A stretch of DNA of 64,000 nt from Campylobacter showae (lineage in GTDB: Bacteria; Campylobacterota; Campylobacteria; Campylobacterales; Campylobacteraceae): positions 1,860,001 through 1,924,000 of the forward strand of contig NZ_UWOK01000001.1 in assembly GCF_900573985.1 (NCBI RefSeq). Direction: 5' to 3'. Position numbers and translations under genes: made by a program. Each line of letters opens with the position of its first letter. The first letter of the stretch is position 1. Positions 8,141 through 17,469 of the stretch are shown here, piece by piece. The notes beneath the pieces were generated by a model, which saw nothing but the letters and a program-made list of their open reading frames with translations, had not been told where the DNA came from and searched no databases.

Positions 8141-9994
8141 TTAATTTTTATTCTTTTTTTCTGCAGCCGCAGCCTCGGTATCTGCTAGCGAGGTGATTTC
8201 GTATTTTTGATCGATGTAGCCCATTTCTAGTAGCTTATTAAAGATTTTAGCCGTGAGAGGTCCGGCAGCCAGACCGCCGTGTCCGCCGTGCTCGATGATA
8301 ACGGTAACGGCATAACGAGGCTCCTCGTACGGCCCGTAAGTCGTGACCCACGCGTGCGAGCGGCGCAAATACTCCATGTCCTCTTCTTTCATACGCTTTT
8401 TTTCGGCCTGCGAGATGCCCACGACCTGCGCGGTACCCGTTTTTGCCGCTAGCGTGAGTTTTGCCTCTTTAAAATATTTATGCGCGGTACCTTTTTTATG
8501 ATTTACGACCTCATACATCGCCTTTTGGACATACGGCAACTGCTTTTTCTCAAACGGCGTGAGAATATCATCGGTAGGCTCAAATTTAACCTCCTCGCCG
8601 TTTACGCTACGTAAAAAATGCGGGACGATATTTTTCCCCGTCGCTAGTATGCCCGTATAGCGCACCACCTGCATCGGCGTCACGAGGAAGTTGCCCTGCC
8701 CGATCGAAGTGATCAGCGTCTCGCCCTGATACCATGGCTGGGCGTACTTTTGCATTTTCCACTCGCGTCCAGGCACGATACCGACAAATTCGTTAGGCAA
8801 ATCCACGCCGCTCTTTTGCCCAAACCCCAGCCGCTCTAAAACCGGGGTTATAGCGTCGATACCGACCTTTAAGCTGCCTTTATAAAAATAATCGTCGCAG
8901 CTCTCGCGGATGGCCGAGTTCATATCCATAAAACCGTGTCCGTATACGTTCCAGCAACGGAAATTTCGCCCTCCAAGCTCAAACGAGCCCGAGCAAAAAT
9001 ACCCATCGGAGCGACTCATCTTGCCAGTATCTAAAAACGCCATCGCCACGCCCATTTTTATAACCGAACCCGGCGGATAAAGGCCGTTTACGAGCTTGTT
9101 TGTGAATGGATGATCGATACTTTTAACGAGCTCGTCCCATTTGGCCTGCGAAAGACCGGTTACAAACGGGTTTAGATCATACTCGGGGAAGCTGCCCGCA
9201 GCCAGTATCGAGCCGTCTCTCACGTCCATCACGATGATAACGCCCGCGTTATCGCCGAAAATTTCCTCTATGTATTTTTGCATCTCAAGGTCGATCGTGA
9301 GCGAGATATCCGAGCTTTGCGGATAGCTCACGGATATCTCCTCGACCTCCTGATTTAGCGCGTTTACTTTTACCTTTCGCACGCCCTCTTGCCCCTGCAA
9401 GACGGAGTTATAAAAGCGCTCCGTGCCGCTTCTGCCCGTGTGATTGGTTAGCTTTGCGACGGGATCGGACTCGACGTCTTGCTGATTTGCGCGGCCGACG
9501 TAGCCGATGATGTGAGAGGCTAGGTTGTTGTATGGATAGTGGCGCTTGGATGCCAGTTTGACCTCCAAATTTTCTCGCAGCGAGAGCTCGGCGATGCGCG
9601 GTATCATCTTGTCATAATCCATAAAATCGATAATCTGAATAAAATCTTGATTATAAGGCGAGTCGGCTTTGATGTATTCACGCTTTAGCTTCGTGACGTT
9701 TAAGTCCTCGAATAAATTTTGCAAATTTGTAAGCTCAGCATCTAAAATCTCCACCCTTTTTCCGTTTAGGTGCGGCTTTAAAGCGACGGAAAAGCCGAGG
9801 CGATTTACCGCCATCGGGCGACCTTTGGCGTCTAAAATCAGCCCCCTGACGGGAGCTAGATACTGCGTTTTTACCGCATTTTGTTCAGCGATCTCCTCAT
9901 AAAAATCGTTTGATTTGACGCTAAGGTAATAAACTCGCACCAGCAAGAGCACCCAGACGCTAAATATGATGCCAAACACTATGCGCATCCTCAT
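8141..9994 (-). CDS. mrdA: Penicillin-binding protein 2, elongation transpeptidase
   Basis: Class B PBP that cross-links side-wall peptidoglycan with RodA in the elongasome. 617 residues: one N-terminal membrane anchor (about 5-25), the dimerisation domain, and a transpeptidase domain with catalytic Ser in GSVIK near residue 310, a SCD in the SxN position, and KTGTAQ near 517. The ATG overlaps the stop of the upstream membrane gene (ATGA). It ends a long envelope operon; rodA is elsewhere in the window (40307). Confidence 0.96.
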   Translation of the reverse strand: MRMRIVFGIIFSVWVLLLVRVYYLSVKSNDFYEEIAEQNAVKTQYLAPVRGLILDAKGRPMAVNRLGFSVALKPHLNGKRVEILDAELTNLQNLFEDLNVTKLKREYIKADSPYNQDFIQIIDFMDYDKMIPRIAELSLRENLEVKLASKRHYPYNNLASHIIGYVGRANQQDVESDPVAKLTNHTGRSGTERFYNSVLQGQEGVRKVKVNALNQEVEEISVSYPQSSDISLTIDLEMQKYIEEIFGDNAGVIIVMDVRDGSILAAGSFPEYDLNPFVTGLSQAKWDELVKSIDHPFTNKLVNGLYPPGSVIKMGVAMAFLDTGKMSRSDGYFCSGSFELGGRNFRCWNVYGHGFMDMNSAIRESCDDYFYKGSLKVGIDAITPVLERLGFGQKSGVDLPNEFVGIVPGREWKMQKYAQPWYQGETLITSIGQGNFLVTPMQVVRYTGILATGKNIVPHFLRSVNGEEVKFEPTDDILTPFEKKQLPYVQKAMYEVVNHKKGTAHKYFKEAKLTLAAKTGTAQVVGISQAEKKRMKEEDMEYLRRSHAWVTTYGPYEEPRYAVTVIIEHGGHGGLAAGPLTAKIFNKLLEMGYIDQKYEITSLADTEAAAAEKKNKN

Positions 9995-10494
9995 AAGCGC
10001 CCCCTAAACAAAATCACCGCCAAAACAGACTCCACGCCGACGTAGATCAGGTACTCGTAGTCAAATTTTAGCATGGGTAAATTTGCTGCGTATGAGATAA
10101 AAGAGCTCGTCGCGCAGGTCCAAACATAGCCGCTAGCGACGAATCCAACCGCTAAAAGCTCTCTTGATTTTAGCGTAACGATGAGCCAGTCGGACATAAA
10201 ATGATAAAAAAGCATAAACGCTATCACCGCCGAAAACAGCGCAAACCCGTGCGCCTGCTCGGCAAAAGTAAGGTAAAATAGACAAAAATACCACTCCTTG
10301 CCAAACTCCTTGAGCGTCTTTTGTTTTTGCAATGTTAGCATGATCGTATAAGTAAAAAATATCCCGATAAGAGGCGGCAGGTACGCAAATACGGTCGTTA
10401 GGCTCTGATAAAAAATAAGAAAAGCAACCCAAGCAAGCTGCTTTAAAAATCGCTTCTCCGCGCCCAGTCTTCGCATCGCCGCACTCGTTCGCAT
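9991..10494 (-). CDS. Integral membrane protein next to PBP2, possible MreD role
   Basis: 167 residues with about five hydrophobic segments and few charged residues. It lies directly before mrdA with a 4-nt overlap, the position where MreD or an MreD-like protein is often found. I see no MreD signature strong enough to name it. A hypothetical membrane gene sits at this place in C. jejuni, as I remember it. ATG 10494 is used; an alternative Met is six codons further in. Confidence 0.82.
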   Translation of the reverse strand: MRTSAAMRRLGAEKRFLKQLAWVAFLIFYQSLTTVFAYLPPLIGIFFTYTIMLTLQKQKTLKEFGKEWYFCLFYLTFAEQAHGFALFSAVIAFMLFYHFMSDWLIVTLKSRELLAVGFVASGYVWTCATSSFISYAANLPMLKFDYEYLIYVGVESVLAVILFRGRL

Positions 10495-10612
10495 TATTAT
10501 AGGTTTTTAGCTAAATTTATAAATTTGGCCTTGGCGGCGCTTAAATTTGTAAATTTAGTTAGAAAATTTGAAGGTAAGAGTGCTAAAATTTGCCTGCGGC
10601 TTTTTGATTTCA

Positions 10613-11236
10613 TTACAGCCCCAGTGCGTTTAGATATATAAGCTCGTTTGCCTTTTCTACGCCTGTTTTTTTAAGCGCCGAAACGAAATGCGCGCCCGGA
10701 TAGACCTTTAAAACTGCGCTTTTTTGGCTTTGATTTAGCTTGTCTGATTTTGTGAGGAAATTTAAAATCTTTTGATCGGGGCGCAGGAAGCTTTGCAGAT
10801 AATCATTCACGTCCCTGTCGATTTGCATATCAAACTGGCGCGAGTCGATGAGATGCACGAAAAGCTTGATGTTGGCTCTAAATTTTAGATATTCGTCGAG
10901 GTTTTTTCTCCACTGCGCGTGCATGCTTTTAGCCACTTTGGCATATCCAAAGCCCGGCAGATCGACGAAAGTCAAATTTGCCCTCTCCTCGTTTAGCTCG
11001 CCTTGCTCGTTTTTGATACCGCGCGCATACTCGACTTCGAAAAAATTTATGAGGCGCGTTTTGCCGGGCGTGGAGCTGCTTTTGGCTAGGCCTTTTTGAT
11101 TTACGAGAGCGTTTATGAGGCTGCTTTTGCCCACATTTGAGCGCCCAAGAAAAGCCACTTCGCTAGAGTTTGCGGGCGGAGATAGCGAGATGTCGGGCGC
11201 CGAGATAAGAAATTTTGCGTTTAAAACGCGGATCAC
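10613..11236 (-). CDS. engB: Ribosome biogenesis GTPase EngB/YsxC/YihA
   Basis: GTPase needed for late assembly of the large ribosomal subunit. 207 residues. G motifs in order: G1 GRSNVGKSS near 32-40, the switch with SSTPGKT, G3 DLPGFGYAK, and G4 LTKSDK. The start codon is GTG at 11236, which overlaps the lptA stop as GTGA. It sits inside the lipopolysaccharide/cell-wall operon, as in C. jejuni. Confidence 0.95.
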   Translation of the reverse strand: MIRVLNAKFLISAPDISLSPPANSSEVAFLGRSNVGKSSLINALVNQKGLAKSSSTPGKTRLINFFEVEYARGIKNEQGELNEERANLTFVDLPGFGYAKVAKSMHAQWRKNLDEYLKFRANIKLFVHLIDSRQFDMQIDRDVNDYLQSFLRPDQKILNFLTKSDKLNQSQKSAVLKVYPGAHFVSALKKTGVEKANELIYLNALGL

Positions 11237-11709
11237 TTTTTGTCCTCGACTTGGAATATAAATTTGACCGGCTCTTTTTTACCGCTGTTTACGTTATACG
11301 TGCCGCTATTTTGGTTAACGGTGATCTTTTCGCCATAGACTTTTTTATCAGTCTCTATCTCGTGCAAAAAGCCGTTGCCATTTATCGTATATAAATTTGG
11401 CGCAGGCTCATAAACAAGCTCGCTACCGCTGCCGTCGTATGTTTTATTTTTGATAAATACTCTAAATTTGGCATTACCGGAAGCGACGTATTTTAGCGGA
11501 TTTCGCTTTTTGTCGAAATATATCACTACCAAATTTGCAGTGAGCGTATCCTTGCCTTTTTTAATATTTACATTGCCTTTAAATTCGCTTATTTGCTTGC
11601 CTTCGTCGGCATAAAACTCGTCTGCTGTGATCTCTACTTGCTCCGCCAATAGCGGCAAAGCGCTAAGTGCCAAAACTAAAGCCACTTTTTTAAAACCAAA
11701 ATTTATCAT
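11233..11709 (-). CDS. lptA: LPS transport periplasmic protein LptA
   Basis: Periplasmic bridge protein carrying lipopolysaccharide (or lipooligosaccharide) from LptC to LptD. 158 residues: signal peptide ending near LLAEQ, then an OstA-type beta-jellyroll beginning VEITADEFYADEG and containing FKGNVNIKKG. Directly downstream of lptC with an 8-nt gap. Family assignment rests on the repeat pattern and context. Confidence 0.9.
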   Translation of the reverse strand: MINFGFKKVALVLALSALPLLAEQVEITADEFYADEGKQISEFKGNVNIKKGKDTLTANLVVIYFDKKRNPLKYVASGNAKFRVFIKNKTYDGSGSELVYEPAPNLYTINGNGFLHEIETDKKVYGEKITVNQNSGTYNVNSGKKEPVKFIFQVEDKK

Positions 11710-11717
11710 TTTCCGTC

Positions 11718-12245
11718 CTATCTTTTTCTATCTTGCTCTATTAAAGCAAAGGCCTTTTTGATATAAGCTTTTTTTAACTCAAAGTCATAAACCAGGGCTT
11801 TGCCGACTATTTTATCTTCGTTTTTCGTTAGCGTAAAAGGCGTTTGTGTAGTAGCTACTTTTGTTGCGGTACTATAAATGACCTCGTCTGATAAAAAGGT
11901 CAAATTTTCATTATTTGCATAGCGCGCGTTACCCTTAAGTATAATTCGACCGCCGTTATAAAACGCTTTATCGGAGCTCACGTTATGCTCTTTGTTATCT
12001 TTAAAAATTTCCGCTCTAAATTTGATAAATTCGTCAAATTCGGAGTATCTATTCCACGTATCGGCTTCATATCTGGCATTTACTACAGTAGCATTCATCT
12101 CGTAGTCAGTGACTGCGTTCATCTGCATGTTTGTAGTCACTTCGCCACCCTTTAATAGCTCGCTATAGTAAGGCTCCTCAATCGCCAAATAAACCATCGC
12201 CACGCTAAAAACGCTGACGACTAGGTAAAAAATCCTTATAACCAA
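11718..12245 (-). CDS. lptC: LPS export protein LptC
   Basis: Inner-membrane-anchored partner of LptBFG that hands lipopolysaccharide to LptA. 175 residues: one N-terminal membrane helix (about 4-21) and a periplasmic beta-jellyroll with strands such as KAFYNGGRIILKGNARY. It overlaps kdsC by 10 nt and precedes lptA, the standard kdsC-lptC-lptA order. Confidence 0.88.
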   Translation of the reverse strand: MVIRIFYLVVSVFSVAMVYLAIEEPYYSELLKGGEVTTNMQMNAVTDYEMNATVVNARYEADTWNRYSEFDEFIKFRAEIFKDNKEHNVSSDKAFYNGGRIILKGNARYANNENLTFLSDEVIYSTATKVATTQTPFTLTKNEDKIVGKALVYDFELKKAYIKKAFALIEQDRKR

Positions 12246-12724
12246 CGCTTAGCCCACTCTTGCATTAAGCCCTCGCTGCGGATAAGTATCTCTATCATCT
12301 CGCGCACCGCGCCGTTGCCGCCTTTGTAGTTGAGCCTCGTTCTTACTTCAAGCTCTTTGATCGCATTTTTCGGTTTAAAGCTCCATCCGACGCTTTTTAG
12401 TAGCTTGTAGTCGTTGTAATCGTCACCTATTGCTGCTGCATTTTCAAACTCGAGTCCTTCAAATTTAAGTATCTGTTTTGCGGTTTCAAATTTATCGCTA
12501 ATGCCTTGATAGACGTGCGTTATCTTTAGATCCTGCGCCCTTTTTTCGACGATAGGCGAGCTTCTGCCGGTGATGATCGCGACTTTTTTACCGAGCTTTA
12601 GCCAGCTCTCGATAGCGTATCCATCCTTAACGTCAAAAAATTTAAGCTCGTCGCCGTTTGGGCTATAAACGATCTTGCCGTCGGTTAGGCACCCGTCGAC
12701 GTCTAAAAATATAATCTCTATCAT
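12236..12724 (-). CDS. kdsC: 3-deoxy-D-manno-octulosonate 8-phosphate phosphatase
   Basis: HAD-type phosphatase that releases KDO from KDO-8-phosphate for the lipopolysaccharide inner core. 162 residues with the HAD nucleophile motif DVDGCLTDG near residue 8, ITGRSS near 50 and GDDYND near 110. No cap domain, as usual for the tetrameric KdsC type. ATG overlaps the hisB stop (ATGA). Confidence 0.92.
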   Translation of the reverse strand: MIEIIFLDVDGCLTDGKIVYSPNGDELKFFDVKDGYAIESWLKLGKKVAIITGRSSPIVEKRAQDLKITHVYQGISDKFETAKQILKFEGLEFENAAAIGDDYNDYKLLKSVGWSFKPKNAIKELEVRTRLNYKGGNGAVREMIEILIRSEGLMQEWAKRWL

Positions 12725-13284
12725 AGCACGCCTTTCGTGCTAGGCACGCCGACTCTAGCGTTTTTGGCTAGAGCTCTTCTTAGCGCGACGGCACAGGCTT
12801 TAAAGCTCGCCTCCAAAATATGATGAGAGTTTCGTCCGCGGATTTTAGCTATATGCAAGGTAATTGCGGCATTAAATGCTAGAGCCTGGAAAAACTCATT
12901 CGCTAGCTCTATGTCGAATTCGCCGACTTTGCCATCGCTTATGCTTTCGTAGACCAAAAACGGGCGGTTTGAAAGATCAAGAGCGCAGTTTACCGCCGCC
13001 TCATCCATAACCACCGTTGCTTCGCCAAATCTCTCCACGCCGCTAAGCGGATAAATTTTCTCGCGCAAAGCCTGCCCGATAACGATACCCACGTCCTCAA
13101 CGCTGTGATGAAAATCCACGTGCAAATCGCCCTTACAAACAAGCTTCATATCAAAAAGCGCGTGCTTGCAAAAAGCCTCAAGCATGTGGTCAAAAAATCC
13201 TATGCCAGTGCTTATCTCGGATTTGCCACTGCCGTAAATTTCAAGCTCTAGACTGATATCCGTCTCTTTTGTCTTTCTTTGCAT
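12721..13284 (-). CDS. hisB: Imidazoleglycerol-phosphate dehydratase
   Basis: Seventh step of histidine synthesis, removing water from imidazole glycerol phosphate. 187 residues, the single-function form without the phosphatase domain. The metal-binding motifs FFDHML, DFHHSVED and GRNSHH with the C-terminal HH are all visible. It sits between rlpA (1-nt gap) and kdsC (4-nt overlap), among envelope genes and away from any other his gene here. Confidence 0.96.
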   Translation of the reverse strand: MQRKTKETDISLELEIYGSGKSEISTGIGFFDHMLEAFCKHALFDMKLVCKGDLHVDFHHSVEDVGIVIGQALREKIYPLSGVERFGEATVVMDEAAVNCALDLSNRPFLVYESISDGKVGEFDIELANEFFQALAFNAAITLHIAKIRGRNSHHILEASFKACAVALRRALAKNARVGVPSTKGVL

Positions 13285-13285
13285 C

Positions 13286-14152
13286 TTATTCCCTCACGAA
13301 AAATGCGCCCGAGATATGCCCTGCGCTTATGAAGTCTTTTGCTTCCTCTTCGCTTCTAAAGCCGCTTATAAATACCCTGTAAATTTTACCGCCGTCAAGA
13401 TCATAGGACTTTATAACAGTATCATAGGCACCGTTGCCGTATTGTCCAGCGTGCTGCCGTTTATGAGCGTTTGCGCCACTTAAATTTTTAAATGCGCCGA
13501 TTTGCACCATAAAAATACCGCCGACAAAAGACTGTTGTTGCGGTTGCGCTTTAGTTTGAGTGCTCGTTTTTTGCGAGCCGCTATGTTGTTTTGAGCTAGG
13601 CTGAGAGGATGCTACAACAGCTCCGCCGACATTGCCGTTAAAGCCAACGACCTCTAGTAAAACGGGGGCTGTGCCGGCGTTAAATACATCAAGCTTAACC
13701 GCGCCGGTTTTTGACAAATCTATCACACGCCCTGCGACAAAAGGGCCTCGGTCGTTTATACGCACGATGATATTTTTGCCGTTTTTTATATTCGTCACGC
13801 GCACCATAGTGTTCATCGGCAGAGTCTTATGCGCCGCCGTCATAGCGTGCATATCGTAAGTCTCGCCGTTTGACGTTTTTTTGCCGTGAAAATCCGGACC
13901 GTACCAGCTGGCTATACCGCTAGCCCTATCACCGACCTTGACTACGGTCGGATAGTATGTTTTTCCGTTTATGGTATAAGGGCGCATAGTAGCCTCATGC
14001 ATGCCCTTTGAGCTGTTTATTTTGCCGCTCTTTTTTGAGCCGCCGCTAGCGGTAATCCCGCCTGAAGGCGAAGTCAAAAAGGAACAGCCGCTCATAAAAA
14101 ATATGAAAAATAGACTAAAAAATATAAATTTAGCCCTACTCGGTTGCGGCAA
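13286..14152 (-). CDS. rlpA: RlpA-type septal/peptidoglycan lipoprotein with SPOR domain
   Basis: Outer-membrane lipoprotein; RlpA of some bacteria is a lytic transglycosylase acting on peptide-stripped glycan. 288 residues: lipoprotein signal with lipobox MSGC near residue 23, a double-psi beta-barrel domain (about 75-165) with GIASWYG, TAAHKTLP and NDRGPF motifs, a Ser/Gln-rich linker, and a C-terminal SPOR domain beginning GGIFMVQIGAF, which binds stripped glycan at division sites. It overlaps mltD by 17 nt, so two glycan-acting proteins are co-expressed. Confidence 0.94.
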   Translation of the reverse strand: MPQPSRAKFIFFSLFFIFFMSGCSFLTSPSGGITASGGSKKSGKINSSKGMHEATMRPYTINGKTYYPTVVKVGDRASGIASWYGPDFHGKKTSNGETYDMHAMTAAHKTLPMNTMVRVTNIKNGKNIIVRINDRGPFVAGRVIDLSKTGAVKLDVFNAGTAPVLLEVVGFNGNVGGAVVASSQPSSKQHSGSQKTSTQTKAQPQQQSFVGGIFMVQIGAFKNLSGANAHKRQHAGQYGNGAYDTVIKSYDLDGGKIYRVFISGFRSEEEAKDFISAGHISGAFFVRE

Positions 14153-15347
14153 GTTTGGCTCCGATCGAGCTGTTTGAGCTCATAAGAGTATTGGCTTCTT
14201 TTAAATCCTCAAACGCTACATCAAATTTCTGCGAGACTTCGCCGAGAGTATCGCCGCTTTTAACCATATACTCGGCTAGATAGTTTACGTTTTGTTCGCT
14301 TGGGATGACTAGTTTTTGACTAGGCTTGATCTCGTTTGAAGCAAGTCCGTTATACTCTTTTATGATTTTATGATTTACGCCGGTTTTTTCTGCTATAGTT
14401 AGTAGCGTGTCATTCTCTTTAGCGGTGTAAATTTCAAATTTTCTATTTTGCGCTACTTCGAAATTATCGCTAAACATTTTCTTTTTGTTTAATGGAATAT
14501 AAAGATAATAAGGTTTTTCCGTCGGCGGAGTGTAGACGAATTTTAGATGCATATTGTACTCTTTCATCTTTTTTAGACTAAGACCTATGCTGTCTCCTAC
14601 CTCCATTAGCGTTGTACCACCGGGGACGTCTATCTTTGATAGTTCTATGCCTTTCGTTCCGCTTAGGGCCTGCGTTTTAGCCAGCAAATTTTCCTGCTCT
14701 TTTGCTATATGCGCAATGACTAAAATTTTCTTGACGAAATTTTTAGTTTCTTTTGGAATATAGCTTTTTTTATCGTCTAACAATGTTGCCAGATCGGTAG
14801 TTCCGGCCTTTTTAATGCCTTCCCTTAATCTAGTGTCTCCGCAGTTGTAAGCCATCATCGCAAGATACCACTTACCAAAGTCGTTTTTTAGACTCTGTAG
14901 GTATTTTGTAGCTGCAACGGTAGCCGCCATCGGGTCTTTTCGCTCGTCGGTGTATTTATCGACTCTAAGACCATAAAGTTTTGCCGTAGACTCCATAAAC
15001 TGCCAAATTCCGATGGCTTTTTTGCTAGAAACTATGTGATTTGAAAAACCGGACTCCGTCATAGCAAGATACAAAAACGACTCCGGGATACCTGAGTCTT
15101 TTATAATCTTTTGGAGCATCGGGATATGTTTATAACCGCCTTTGACGGTATCTATAAACTCTTTTCTTTTGCTGTCTTTGATAGAATTTTTTATAGAAGC
15201 GTAGTGAGAGCTTTGTAAAAATTTAGCATCTATGTCAAATTCTTTTAATATCATCTTTTGGGTTTGCTCTGCGTCACTGCTAGCCGCGGTCGCAAAAAGC
15301 CACCCCGTACATGCCAAACACAGCATTATTACTCTAAAGATTTTCAT
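14136..15347 (-). CDS. mltD: Membrane-bound lytic transglycosylase D with LysM repeats
   Basis: Periplasmic peptidoglycan-cleaving enzyme. 403 residues: signal peptide 1-20, an SLT domain with catalytic Glu in TESGF and the GIWQFM motif, and two LysM domains near the C-terminus (starting about FEIYTAKENDTL and EYMVKSGDTL) that bind glycan. No lipobox is evident, so it may be soluble. Followed by rlpA and preceded by tatD in one orientation. Confidence 0.93.
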   Translation of the reverse strand: MKIFRVIMLCLACTGWLFATAASSDAEQTQKMILKEFDIDAKFLQSSHYASIKNSIKDSKRKEFIDTVKGGYKHIPMLQKIIKDSGIPESFLYLAMTESGFSNHIVSSKKAIGIWQFMESTAKLYGLRVDKYTDERKDPMAATVAATKYLQSLKNDFGKWYLAMMAYNCGDTRLREGIKKAGTTDLATLLDDKKSYIPKETKNFVKKILVIAHIAKEQENLLAKTQALSGTKGIELSKIDVPGGTTLMEVGDSIGLSLKKMKEYNMHLKFVYTPPTEKPYYLYIPLNKKKMFSDNFEVAQNRKFEIYTAKENDTLLTIAEKTGVNHKIIKEYNGLASNEIKPSQKLVIPSEQNVNYLAEYMVKSGDTLGEVSQKFDVAFEDLKEANTLMSSNSSIGAKLAATE

Positions 15348-15359
15348 TTTTCTCCTTGA

Positions 15360-16145
15360 TTACGTGTTAAATTTCGTAAAGATTTTCTTTGCATTTTTCG
15401 TTGTTATTTCCATTACCTCTTCTTCTTTTAAATTTAAAATCTCAGCAATCTTCGTCGCGACTAATCGCGTAAAGGCAGGCTCATTTCTACGCCCCCTAAA
15501 TGGCTCAGGCGTTAGATACGGCGCATCTGTTTCAAGTAGCAGCCTATCTTGCGGAATTTGGGATAAAATTTGAGCCAAATTTTTTGCGTTCTTAAACGTC
15601 AAAACTCCGCCGATACCAAAGTAAAATTCGCCCATTTTAGCAAGCTCTAATAGCAAAGGCGAAGCGTTGTAGCAGTGTAAAACCGCTCCGACTAGCCTGC
15701 TTGCATACTCTTTTAGGATATTAAAACTATCTTCGTTTGCATCTCTAATATGCAAAATAACCGGCAAATTTAACTCTATCGCCATATCAAGTTGCGCTTT
15801 AAATACGCGCTTTTGTTCCGCTTTTTCAAGCTCTTTTTCGTTTTCGTCTTTGGGCAATCGGAAGTAATCAAGCCCGCACTCGCCCACAGCAACGCATTTT
15901 TCGTCTTTTGCAAATTTATAAAGTACGTCCTTATCAAATCCATCCTTATCATACGGATGAACTCCGACGGCAAAAAATACATTTTCAAATGCGCGGGTTA
16001 TTTTAGCCGCTTTTGGTAAATCATTAATATCAGCCCCCGGTATCAGCACTCCGCCGACGCCGTTTTCTCGGGCATTTGCGATAACTTTTACCAGATCGTT
16101 ATCAAAGCTTTCATCGTCCAAATGACAGTGAGTGTCTATTATCAT
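15360..16145 (-). CDS. tatD: TatD family metal-dependent hydrolase
   Basis: TIM-barrel amidohydrolase-type protein; family members act as 3'-5' exonucleases in DNA repair. 261 residues. Metal ligands are visible: DTHCHLDD at the N-terminus, GECGLDYF near 92, LHIRDA near 130, LHCYN near 155 and LETDAPYL near 205. It overlaps the cbrR stop by one nt. Confidence 0.93.
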   Translation of the reverse strand: MIIDTHCHLDDESFDNDLVKVIANARENGVGGVLIPGADINDLPKAAKITRAFENVFFAVGVHPYDKDGFDKDVLYKFAKDEKCVAVGECGLDYFRLPKDENEKELEKAEQKRVFKAQLDMAIELNLPVILHIRDANEDSFNILKEYASRLVGAVLHCYNASPLLLELAKMGEFYFGIGGVLTFKNAKNLAQILSQIPQDRLLLETDAPYLTPEPFRGRRNEPAFTRLVATKIAEILNLKEEEVMEITTKNAKKIFTKFNT

Positions 16146-17398
16146 CAGGCTATTTCTACCCTATTTCGCCCGTTTTCTTTTGCTCTATAAAGAGCCTCGT
16201 CGGCAAGCTCCAAAAGCTCATCTAACTTATAATCGCTCCTACTAAAAGCCACTCCGATAGAAACGGTGAAATTTATCTGCTCCTTTTTCAGCTGAACATT
16301 ACAGCTTGCGATGTTTGCCCTTAAATTTACGAAAAATTTAACCGCCTCTTCGTTTGAGACGTTTTTTAGCACGATGCAAAATTCTTCACCGCCAAATCTT
16401 GCTATCAAATCGCCATTTTTGGTCTCGTCGATTAGTTTTTTAGCTAGCGTTTTTAGCACCCTGTCGCCGCTATCGTGGCCGCAGGCGTCATTTATCTCTT
16501 TAAAGTGATCGATATCTAGCATCGCCACCGCATAAGGCTCGGCGCGCTCTTCGGCGTAAGCTACGTATTCGTTCATGTCGTCATAAAAATATCTTCTATT
16601 ATAAACGCCGGTTAGGAAGTCTTTATTGGCAAAATCTGCGATTTGATTTATATTTTCCATCGCTTCGATTAGATTATTTACCCTACAGATAAGCTCCTCT
16701 TTTACAAAAGGTTTTGCAATAAAATCATTCGCACCGTTTTTCAAAAATATCGCGCCGTTTACGTTTTCGCTCGGACTCGTCATCATTAAAACGCCGATTT
16801 GATTTTTATCACCCACAGCCCTTATCTCTTTTAGTACCTCAAGGCCGTCTTTTACCGGCATCCTGTAGTCGCAAACGACAAGCCTAATATCTGGATTATC
16901 GGCAAAATAGCTCATAGCCTCCTCGCCGTGAGCGGCGGTAAATACATGAAACTGAAGGCTAGTTAGGATTTTTTTAAGACTATTTCTAAAAGGAGCCGAG
17001 TCCTCAACGATCATTACTTTATATTGCCTATTTTTGCTTAGGCGATTTATGATCTGAAATATATAATTTATATCGTCCATATTGCCTTTATAGACGTAGT
17101 CTACGATGTCTTTATGGATAAAGCTCTCTCTGGTAGCATCGTCTATGCTACCAGTTAGTACGATACTAGGTAGACCCTTTGATATGACGTAATCCACGAT
17201 TTCGCCGTTTGGAGCGTCGGGTAAATTTAGATCAAGTAGCGCGATAAAATAATCTTTTGAATTATTCAAAAACGCTTGCGCTTCAGCCATAGTGTGCGCC
17301 ACGTCGATATCCATCTCGACCTTATCTTCCATCTTTTTGGCGATCAGCTTTGCCAGAGCTTTGTTGTCTTCTACTATTAAAATTTTATTTTTTTCCAT
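16145..17398 (-). CDS. cbrR: Dual-receiver GGDEF response regulator (CbrR type)
   Basis: 417 residues: receiver domain 1 (about 4-120, phospho-Asp in LLDLNLPDAP), receiver domain 2 (about 125-245, Asp in VVCDYRMPVKDG), and a diguanylate cyclase domain with FGGEEF near 355. CbrR of C. jejuni, named for bile resistance, has this architecture and the same neighbours recN and tatD as I remember. The inhibitory c-di-GMP site RxxD before GGEEF reads KNGD, so the Arg is missing. There is a 71-nt gap upstream to recN. Confidence 0.9.
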   Translation of the reverse strand: MEKNKILIVEDNKALAKLIAKKMEDKVEMDIDVAHTMAEAQAFLNNSKDYFIALLDLNLPDAPNGEIVDYVISKGLPSIVLTGSIDDATRESFIHKDIVDYVYKGNMDDINYIFQIINRLSKNRQYKVMIVEDSAPFRNSLKKILTSLQFHVFTAAHGEEAMSYFADNPDIRLVVCDYRMPVKDGLEVLKEIRAVGDKNQIGVLMMTSPSENVNGAIFLKNGANDFIAKPFVKEELICRVNNLIEAMENINQIADFANKDFLTGVYNRRYFYDDMNEYVAYAEERAEPYAVAMLDIDHFKEINDACGHDSGDRVLKTLAKKLIDETKNGDLIARFGGEEFCIVLKNVSNEEAVKFFVNLRANIASCNVQLKKEQINFTVSIGVAFSRSDYKLDELLELADEALYRAKENGRNRVEIA

Positions 17399-17469
17399 AT
17401 ATTCCCATTTTAAAATTTTTGCAAATATACCATTACTTTTCTTTTTTCAACCTAAATTTTAAGCCAAAC

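Noticed and set aside
10133..10432. A 99-residue minus-strand frame within the membrane gene before mrdA
   Set aside because: Out-of-frame overlap with a multi-spanning membrane protein that fits the operon overlaps much better.
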